Positions 58,445-64,000 of a DNA stretch of 64,000 nt are shown one piece after another; the first letter of the stretch is position 1; every line of letters begins with the position of its first letter. The notes beneath the pieces were generated by a model. That model was not told the DNA's origin and did not search any database. It saw only the letters and a list, made by a program, of their open reading frames with translations. Origin of the DNA: Streptomyces sparsogenes (GTDB lineage: Bacteria; Actinomycetota; Actinomycetes; Streptomycetales; Streptomycetaceae); contig NZ_MAXF01000095.1 in NCBI RefSeq assembly GCF_001704635.1, positions 124,001 to 188,000 of the forward strand, read 5' to 3'. Position numbers and translations under genes: made by a program.

Positions 58445-58797
58445 AGCTCAACACCGCATCTCGTCGTCGCATCGAGGTGTTTGAGCTGAGGCTGCGCATT
58501 GAGTTGGCTACTATTGAGGCTTATCATCGGGTTTGCCAGCCAGAGAATCCACTTCTGTTCATCAATAACGTACCGGGAAGGCTTTCCATCGTAATCGGCC
58601 TAGTGCCTCCGGAGGAAGTTATGGAAGCGGCCGGGCTGGTGCGTCTGGTCCGGCATGTTTATGGCCGGGCATCGGATATCCTGCACGGCAGATCGAGCAT
58701 GGTGGATGCCCCGGCCGTGATAATTGATGAATGGTGCAGCATTGTTGAAAGGCTGGAGACCCTAGTGGGTGTGCGGTCAACTACGCCTTCGAACTAA
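58441..58797 (+). CDS. 118-residue partner of the Rad50-like ATPase
   Basis: A mainly helical protein: NTASRRRIEVFELRLRIELATIEAYHRV, a middle IGLVPPEEVMEAAGLVRLVRHVYGRASDILHGRSSMVDAPAVIIDEWCSIVERLETL. YGRASDILHGR (Arg76 to His82) has R-x5-H spacing as in HEPN RNases, although the residue after Arg is Ala rather than the usual polar one. It begins at a GTG overlapping the ATPase stop (GTGA), a sign of stoichiometric co-translation. No family is recognised with confidence. It could be a nuclease, adaptor or regulator of the ATPase. Confidence 0.8.
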   Translation: MKLNTASRRRIEVFELRLRIELATIEAYHRVCQPENPLLFINNVPGRLSIVIGLVPPEEVMEAAGLVRLVRHVYGRASDILHGRSSMVDAPAVIIDEWCSIVERLETLVGVRSTTPSN

Positions 58798-58885
58798 AGG
58801 CGTCTGATGCTGGATTTCCAGCCTGCTAAGTGGGCATTTGGGCTTTCAGGTAGCCCCTCGCGTCCGAGTGTAAGTAGGGGCGCTT

Positions 58886-58913
58886 TCGACTGAGTAGTCG
58901 ACCTGGGTTTTTT
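58886..58913 (+). terminator. Intrinsic terminator of the two-gene cassette
   Basis: TCGACT (58886-58891), loop GAGT, AGTCGA (58896-58901), then CCTGGG and six T's (58908-58913). The T-run is one of the longest in the window. It lies about 90 bases after the second gene. Confidence 0.7.
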
Positions 58914-59012
58914 CTGGCAGTGTGGATCGCCAATGGGAAGTCAGCAAGAACCGCCGTGTATACCTGCCACAGCAGGCAGGACATAAATGTAAGCCAGAAG
59001 AATTCGGCGTTC

Positions 59013-59543
59013 CTACCGCCAGCCGTCGAGAGATACCTCCGGCCCTCCCGCGAGATACCGGTGGAGGGCGCTTGAGGTGGTGTCCACGAAGTTTTCAGGG
59101 ACGGCGTCGGCGTCGACCCAGCAAACCTGGCTGTGCTTGCGGGGTTCGCGGTTTTCGGGTTCGCCGGTCCATTCGTGGGCGGCGAAGACGACGGTGAGGA
59201 AGCCGTTGGGGGCCTCCACGCCCCAGGCGCCGTGGATGATATGGGCGACCTTGAGGGACTCGGGCTTCACGGTGAGGCCCGTCTCCTCGTAGAGCTCGCG
59301 CACCGCCGTTTCGGTGATGGGTTCGCCTGGCTCGCTCTTGCCGACGGGGAGGTCCCACATACCCTGGGCGAATTTGGCATTCTCGCTGCGCTGGAGGAGG
59401 ACGACGCGGTTGGTGGCCTTGTCGTGGACGATGACGGCCGCGACCAGCAGGGTCATCGATTCGAGCGCCGGCTCGAGGGCCTTCGGCTGGTCGCCGGTCT
59501 GCTGGGTCACGGGGTTCCCTTCGTCAGACGGATTGTCGGGCAT
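59013..59543 (-). CDS. NUDIX hydrolase
   Basis: A 176-residue protein. The NUDIX box is GKSEPGEPITETAVRELYEETGL (G-x5-E-x7-R-E-x2-E-E-x-G), with MTLLVAAVIVHDKATNRVVLLQRSENAKFAQGMWDLPVG before it. The ~25-residue N-terminal extension is acidic and polar. It hydrolyses a nucleoside diphosphate linked to an unknown group. It lies one base after the stop of the TPR regulator gene in the same direction. Confidence 0.92.
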   Translation of the reverse strand: MPDNPSDEGNPVTQQTGDQPKALEPALESMTLLVAAVIVHDKATNRVVLLQRSENAKFAQGMWDLPVGKSEPGEPITETAVRELYEETGLTVKPESLKVAHIIHGAWGVEAPNGFLTVVFAAHEWTGEPENREPRKHSQVCWVDADAVPENFVDTTSSALHRYLAGGPEVSLDGWR

Positions 59544-59544
59544 G

Positions 59545-60900
59545 TTAGGCGAGGGCCTCGCGGGCGCGGCGGGCGAGATCGGCGGCGCCGGGCACTTTGC
59601 GCCGCTGGTAGATCGCGAGGGTGGAGCGCATCGAGGTGATCGCCTTGCGGGTGCGGTCGGAGGTCATCCCCTCCATGAGGACCACGGCCTGGGTCCAGGC
59701 GGCGACGGCCTCGTCGGCGCGGGCCTGGGCGGCGAGGCTGTCGCCGAGGTCGGCGTGGGTGAGGGCGTGGACGCGCTTGTACTTCTCCGGGTCCCAGCGG
59801 GTGAGCGCGTCGCGGTGCTGTTGTTCGGTGCCGACGTGGTCGGCGAGGTCGGTCAGGGTGCGGGCGGTGTGGCTGGCCACGGTGCCGGCGGCCGGACCGC
59901 TTACGCAGGAGTAGCTGGGCTGGGGGCCGTCGTCGCGGAGAAGGGCGTCCTCGGCGGAGAGCAGGGCGCGTGCGGCCGACGAGTTCTCCTCGGTGGCGGC
60001 GTAGGCGCGGGCGTGGGTGATGTGGAGGAGGGCCTCGGTCCGGCCGTCGACGTGACCGAGGCCGCGTTGCAGGGCGCCTTCGACGAGGTCGACGCAGTGG
60101 TGTGGCTGTTTGAGGCTCAGGGCTTGGTGGGCGAGGGCGCGCATCATCCATGCGGCGTGGCCGTGGGGGTCGGCTTCGCAGGCGAGCTGGTAGCCGACCT
60201 GGTAGTAGCGCTGGGCGGCTCCCTCCTGGCCCAAGTCGTGGTGCTTCCACCCTGCGAGGTAGGCGAGTTCGGCGACGGCGCCGAAGGCGGCCCGGCGTAA
60301 GGCTTCGCTGGGGAAGCGTCCGCGCAGCATGGGGGCGGCTGTGTCGGCGAGGTAGGCGGTGACGGTGGTCAGACCGTGTCCGCCGCCGAGACGCTCGTCG
60401 GCGGCGCTGAAGGCCACGGTGATCTGGCGAACGACGTCCACGTCCTCTCCGCCGACCAGGGAGGTGCCGGTACGGGCACGGAGCATGCGGGCGGTTGCCT
60501 CATGGTCATGGGCGAGCGGCATGGCCACGCCGGCGGTAGTGAAGGCCGCGATGGCGAGGAAGCGGCGGCGCTCGACGTCGGCGCGCCCCAGATGGGTGAC
60601 GGCGAGAACGGGATCGGATTCTGTCGGCTCTTCACCCTCACCGGCATGGAGGCCGATCTCGGTCCGGGTGATCGTGCGTCCCGCTCGGCGGGACAACGCC
60701 TCGGCCAGGTACTGGCCTACCCGGCCCGACGGGGTGCGGTTGCCGTTCACCCAGTGGGAGACAGCCGACTTGTTGGTCTGGAGGATCTCGCCGTTCTCGG
60801 CGGCGATGCGCCGCACGTCCCTGGCGAGAGTCTCGTAGGTGCAGTCGACCGTGTCGATGATGTCGCGCAGACGGGAGTTGGGTTCTCTCTGCGCCGCCAC
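59545..60900 (-). CDS. XRE-type regulator with a TPR-like helical domain
   Basis: A 451-residue protein. The N-terminal helix-turn-helix is in SRLRDIIDTVDCTYETLARDVRRIAAENGEILQTNKSAVSHWVNGNRTPSGRVGQYLAEALSRR (residues ~10-75). The rest is alpha-helical and repeat-like, including a twin-Arg-like ERRRFLAIAAFTTAGVAMP segment (probably a buried helix, not a signal). The helical repeat part extends to the C-terminus. GGAGG five bases before the GTG at 60900 decides this start over a GTG 12 bases upstream. It may sense a small ligand and control the NUDIX operon. Confidence 0.88.
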   Translation of the reverse strand: MAAQREPNSRLRDIIDTVDCTYETLARDVRRIAAENGEILQTNKSAVSHWVNGNRTPSGRVGQYLAEALSRRAGRTITRTEIGLHAGEGEEPTESDPVLAVTHLGRADVERRRFLAIAAFTTAGVAMPLAHDHEATARMLRARTGTSLVGGEDVDVVRQITVAFSAADERLGGGHGLTTVTAYLADTAAPMLRGRFPSEALRRAAFGAVAELAYLAGWKHHDLGQEGAAQRYYQVGYQLACEADPHGHAAWMMRALAHQALSLKQPHHCVDLVEGALQRGLGHVDGRTEALLHITHARAYAATEENSSAARALLSAEDALLRDDGPQPSYSCVSGPAAGTVASHTARTLTDLADHVGTEQQHRDALTRWDPEKYKRVHALTHADLGDSLAAQARADEAVAAWTQAVVLMEGMTSDRTRKAITSMRSTLAIYQRRKVPGAADLARRAREALA

Positions 60901-61123
60901 GATCGCCTCCACTCCGGAGCTGTAAACCGCGTATACCGCTTCAACTGCCTTCCACCGTACCCACTGAGCGTAATCACCGGTTCACTTATCAGCAGCCGCC
61001 CGGAACGGCGCGACCGTGAACCAGACTCCCTCTTGGTCCGGGCGGCTCCCCGAAGTTCCGTACGCCCACACCGGGCTCGGGCATTCCTGTGCCCGGACCC
61101 GGCCGATCAGAGACGGAGACACG

Positions 61124-61873
61124 GTGACCACCATCGACACCACGGCCATCACGGTCGAGCTGCCCGAGGCGTTCGACCCGCGCTGGAGCCGCCTGCCCGG
61201 CATTCAGGTCGACGACCGGCGCGTCACGATCGACCCGGCCGAGTACTTCTTCCGCTTCGAGTCCAGCACCTGGCTCGTCGCCGACTGGGAGCTGGTCAAG
61301 TCCCAGCTCCTCGGCGTGGACGAGACGACCGAGAGCGCGGTCGAGCAGCTGGCGCTCAGCTTCGTCAGGAACCACGGTGAGTCCACCTCCGACGCCGCCC
61401 GCGTCCTGGCCACCGCGTACGAGGTGTACGCCTACCTCTTCCGCGACGAGCACCTCGTCGGCCTCGGACTCCCGCAGATCACCGCCGATCACCTGCGGAT
61501 GCTCCGGGAGGCCGCCACGTTCATGGCGCTCAACAAGGTCGAGCTGGACGGGCACATCTCCAATGTCGGCCCGTGCTGGTTCTTCCCCGCCGCCACCTCC
61601 GTCGTCTTCGACCTGGACGACGAGACGGGCGGGATGCTCGACGAGGTCTACCACGGCGGTTGGTTCAACGAGCACCGCCGGATCGAGTCCATCAAGGCCC
61701 ACGCCGCACTCGGCGGCCGGCTCGTGCACGGTTGCCAGTCCGTGCCGGACCAGGCCGGCGGCGTGGTCGCGCCCTACGGTGCCTCGATGGCGAACTTCCG
61801 CGACGACCTCGCCGCGTTCAAGGCCGACTGGATCGAGCAGGTCTACGCCCACCGCGTGAACCCGACCGCGTAA
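61124..61873 (+). CDS. Hypothetical protein divergent from the TPR regulator
   Basis: A 249-residue protein, VTTIDTTAITVELPEAFDPRWSRLPGIQ onward, with ITADHLRMLREAATFMALNKVELDGHISNVGPCWFFPAATSVVFDLDDETGGMLDEVYHGGWFNEHRRIESIKAHA. No signal peptide or membrane helix is visible, and I do not recognise the fold. The GTG at 61124 has GGAGA six bases upstream. It begins a + strand row with the phosphotransferase, methyltransferase and HAD genes. Confidence 0.75.
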   Translation: MTTIDTTAITVELPEAFDPRWSRLPGIQVDDRRVTIDPAEYFFRFESSTWLVADWELVKSQLLGVDETTESAVEQLALSFVRNHGESTSDAARVLATAYEVYAYLFRDEHLVGLGLPQITADHLRMLREAATFMALNKVELDGHISNVGPCWFFPAATSVVFDLDDETGGMLDEVYHGGWFNEHRRIESIKAHAALGGRLVHGCQSVPDQAGGVVAPYGASMANFRDDLAAFKADWIEQVYAHRVNPTA

Positions 61874-61950
61874 CCCCAACCGATCAGGCTCCGGGGCGGG
61901 CCGGCATCTCCCGCCCGCCCCGGACGCCACCACCCCTCCGGAGCCCTCAC

Positions 61951-62862
61951 GTGACCACGAACCCCAGCGCCGAACTCCTCGACAACCTGCTCACCGTGGC
62001 CGGCCACGCCACCGCCGTACGGGAGGAGGTGCGCGTGTGGTCCATGTCCGGAGTCGAGCGCGTCACCTTCCCCGACGGCACCACGGCCATCTTCAAGTAC
62101 GCCAGGAAGCCCTTCGACAGCGAGGACCAGGCCCTCCGCCTCGCCCACACCCTCGGCGTGCCCGTCCCCGAGGTCCACGCCTCCGCCGTCCTGGATGGCT
62201 GGCTCGGCATGCTCATGGAGGACCTCGGACCGTCCCTCCGCGAGGCCGACGACCTTGACGGTGTCGCCGCGGCCGTGGTCCTGCACGGCACCCGTACGGC
62301 CCCGCCATTGCCCGTCCTCGACCAGGAGCGACTGCGCACGCTGCCGACCCGGGCGCTTGAGCACCTCGAACGGCTGCGTAAGGCCGACCGGTGGCAGGAA
62401 GCCGACGACGTCGAGGACGCGCTCGACCGGATCGCCCAGGCTGCCGAGGCCCGCTCGGCCGGAGCAACGCTGGAACCGTTCGGCTGGGTGCACTCCGAGT
62501 TCCACCCCACCAGCCTCCACATCGGCGAGCGCGGCTGGCGGCTGCTCGACTTCGCCCGCGCCTTCACCGGCCCCGGCCTGCTCGACCTCGCCAGCTGGCA
62601 CGGCACCATCGAGCCCCCGCACCCCGTGCGCCTGCGCGTCCTCCTGGAGCAGTACGTCACCGCCGGCGGCACCCCCGACGCCCTCGCCCCGCGAGGCGGG
62701 CTCACCGCCGAGAACTGGGCCCTGGGCTGGCACCGCATGTGGGCCGTCGAGTGGTTCATGGAGCAGTCCATCCGCTGGATCAACGATCCGGCCACCGACC
62801 CCGCCTACCTCAAGGCCGTACGCCGCCACCTCACCGATGTCCTCCACCTCCTGGAGATCTGA
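61951..62862 (+). CDS. Aminoglycoside-phosphotransferase-like kinase
   Basis: A 303-residue APH/choline-kinase-fold protein. The catalytic loop reads GWVHSEFHPTSLHI in place of the usual H-G-D-[LF]-H-x-x-N, so the catalytic Asp is replaced by Glu and the Asn by Ser. LLDFARAFTGPGLLDLASWHG is the Asp-Phe motif for metal binding. The ATP-lysine strand is TTAIFKYARKPFD. The GTG at 61951 follows GGAG at seven bases. Altered catalytic residues may mean weak or different kinase activity. Confidence 0.88.
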   Translation: MTTNPSAELLDNLLTVAGHATAVREEVRVWSMSGVERVTFPDGTTAIFKYARKPFDSEDQALRLAHTLGVPVPEVHASAVLDGWLGMLMEDLGPSLREADDLDGVAAAVVLHGTRTAPPLPVLDQERLRTLPTRALEHLERLRKADRWQEADDVEDALDRIAQAAEARSAGATLEPFGWVHSEFHPTSLHIGERGWRLLDFARAFTGPGLLDLASWHGTIEPPHPVRLRVLLEQYVTAGGTPDALAPRGGLTAENWALGWHRMWAVEWFMEQSIRWINDPATDPAYLKAVRRHLTDVLHLLEI

Positions 62863-62863
62863 C

Positions 62864-63556
62864 GTGCTCGCCCAGGCATCCCCATGGCACGCCCACGCCC
62901 TCCAACGCACCGCCACCGGACTCGCCGAACCTCTCTCCGTACCCGCCCGGATGGAATGGACCACGAGACCCGGCCAAGGTCCCGGCGCCGAGATCCTCGG
63001 CCCCGACCTGCGCGGCAAGCGACTCCTGGAACTCGGCTGCGGCCCCGGCCACAACGCCGCCCACCTCGCCACCCGCCACGGGGCTCACGTCACCGGCGTC
63101 GACCTGGTCGGCCTCCAGGTCCGTCGCGCCCGCTCCCACTACGGACGGCTGAACAACCTCACCTTCGTTGCCGGGCACGCCTTGCACTACGTGCACGCTT
63201 CCGACGAGCAGTTCGACGCGATCTACTCCGTATTCGGTGCAGTAGGGCTCGTCGCTCCTGAGCTCCTGCTGCCGGCCATCGCTCAACGCCTCACGCCCGG
63301 CCGGGTGCTCGCCTTCTCCGTTCCGCACCCGCAGCGCGGCGGCCGCAGTCCCTCCGGCGACGACCGTCCCCGCCGCGACTTCGTCACCCTCCCCGACCGC
63401 ACCCGGCTCCCCATTGCCCGCTGGGAGTTCTCCACGGACCGCTGGGAGAAGCACCTCAGCCAGGCGGGCTTCTCTCTCACCTCAGCTCGGGAGTTCCATG
63501 ACCCCCGCATGGGCCACTGGCCCACCACCCTGCTGATCCGCTCCCGCAAGCTCTGA
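62864..63556 (+). CDS. Class I SAM-dependent methyltransferase
   Basis: A 230-residue protein with a Methyltransf_11-like fold: KRLLELGCGPGHNAAHLATRHGAHVTGVDLVGLQVRRARSHYG (motif I G-C-G-P-G with the acidic D of GVDL), FDAIYSVFGAVGLV (motif II region) and RLTPGRVLAFSVPHP (motif III). The GTG at 62864 is 2 bases after the phosphotransferase stop, with TGGAG upstream, so they form an operon. The substrate is unknown. Confidence 0.9.
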   Translation: MLAQASPWHAHALQRTATGLAEPLSVPARMEWTTRPGQGPGAEILGPDLRGKRLLELGCGPGHNAAHLATRHGAHVTGVDLVGLQVRRARSHYGRLNNLTFVAGHALHYVHASDEQFDAIYSVFGAVGLVAPELLLPAIAQRLTPGRVLAFSVPHPQRGGRSPSGDDRPRRDFVTLPDRTRLPIARWEFSTDRWEKHLSQAGFSLTSAREFHDPRMGHWPTTLLIRSRKL

Positions 63557-63592
63557 CCAGCCATTCGCCCCGGCTTCCCCTCGGAGGAACCG

Positions 63593-64000
63593 ATGCGCCC
63601 GCCCTACCTTCTCCTCGACATCGACGGCGTCCTCATTCCCTTCCCTGACGCGGACGGCTCGACCCCGGCCACCCACAGCCGCCACGACGTCGTCCCCACC
63701 GGCCGCAGCGCCGACAACCCGGTCGCCGTCTGGCTCGACCCCGCCCACGGCCCCATGCTCATGGACGTGATCCGTACCGGCCTGGTCACCCCCGTCTGGT
63801 GCACCAGTTGGCGGCAGGACGCCACCACCCTGATCGGGCCGCTCCTCGGCCTCTCGCCTCTGTCACACGTCGAGCTGCCGCGTCCCCGCATCACCACCAG
63901 CCACCCCAACGGCTACCTGTGGAAACGCGACCACGTCGACGCCTGGCTGGCAGGCGCCCCCGCCGTCTGGATCGACGACGACTTCACCAGCCTCGACCAC
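63593..64000 (+). CDS. HAD-like protein (cut by the right edge)
   Basis: The first 136 residues of a HAD-like hydrolase. YLLLDIDGVLIPFPDADG is the D-x-D-G-[VT] nucleophile loop at residues 9-13. Residues 65-75 give VTPVWCTSWRQDA (motif II S/T-like region), and the end WIDDDFTSLDH is the late acidic motif. GGAGGAACCG lies just before the ATG, which is 37 bases after the methyltransferase stop, so it is part of the same run. Confidence 0.88.
   Translation, partial: MRPPYLLLDIDGVLIPFPDADGSTPATHSRHDVVPTGRSADNPVAVWLDPAHGPMLMDVIRTGLVTPVWCTSWRQDATTLIGPLLGLSPLSHVELPRPRITTSHPNGYLWKRDHVDAWLAGAPAVWIDDDFTSLDH

Noticed and set aside
59562..61000. Possible tRNA or other structured RNA in the NUDIX/regulator region
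   Set aside because: No cloverleaf, anticodon arm or conserved TTCGA-type loop could be found; the sequence is protein coding.
1..64000. CRISPR arrays
   Set aside because: No regular repeat-spacer structure with constant repeats of 23-40 bases was seen, and no cas genes occur.

Overview
The window reads as chromosomal DNA of a Streptomyces species. The GC content is very high and third codon positions are almost all G or C. The gene content is typical of the genus: the dasR-dasABC chitin-sugar locus, a wblE-type WhiB protein, a sigH-like stress sigma factor with its anti-sigma partner, snapalysin with its LysR activator, two whiJ-like regulatory modules, a SARP regulator, and several sigma/anti-sigma/phosphatase signalling genes. 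I recognised no tRNA, rRNA or CRISPR array.

Layout. 1-5.6 kb: the end of a secreted-enzyme gene, a lipoprotein, a GNAT enzyme, the first whiJ-like module (DUF397, XRE regulator and a divergent RsbW-like ATPase), and an ECF41-type sigma factor divergent from a nitroreductase. 5.7-8.5 kb: a lipoprotein and a DUF3311/MctP permease pair. 8.6-15.6 kb: the das locus (dasR, divergent dasABC, dasD and a SIS-domain sugar-phosphate gene), with DasR sites in the dasR/dasA gap. 15.5-16.1 kb: a repeat-rich spacer, then a PdtaS-like histidine kinase whose upstream region carries another dre-like palindrome. 17.9-25.6 kb: wblE, a diacylglycerol-kinase-like gene, a membrane protein, the rshA-sigH pair with a perfect BldD-box match upstream, a UBP zinc finger, a Na+/H+ antiporter, an amidase and a glutaminase. 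25.6-33.8 kb: small regulators, a KAS III-like enzyme, two STAS proteins, snpA/snpR, and the second whiJ-like module.

34.1-36.6 kb is a compact graspetide (omega-ester RiPP) cluster: precursor, ATP-grasp ligase and a PIMT-like methyltransferase. It lies close to a decayed IS5-type transposase. 38.6-42 kb holds a large SARP/NB-ARC/TPR regulator with a possible tiny exported peptide just downstream. 42-50.8 kb holds a PAS/GAF/SpoIIE phosphatase, a PLP decarboxylase, an unusual flavin-oxidoreductase/hemerythrin fusion behind a short leader ORF, and a CorA-type transporter. 50.9-55.1 kb is an Asp23/AmaP envelope-stress cluster divergent from an ECF sigma factor gene and an Asp23-like partner.

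55.9-58.8 kb stands out. It is a lower-GC two-gene cassette with a Rad50/SMC-like ATPase (Walker A, CPVC hook-like motif, signature, Walker B, H-loop) translationally coupled to a 118-residue partner. The codon use, the long empty flank on the left and the terminator on the right suggest a transferred cassette, most likely an anti-phage system that I cannot assign to a named type. The window ends with a NUDIX / TPR-regulator / phosphotransferase / methyltransferase / HAD gene group that runs off the right edge.

The most interesting items are the ATPase cassette, the graspetide cluster, the SARP-plus-peptide arrangement, the hemerythrin fusion and the candidate DasR site before the histidine kinase.
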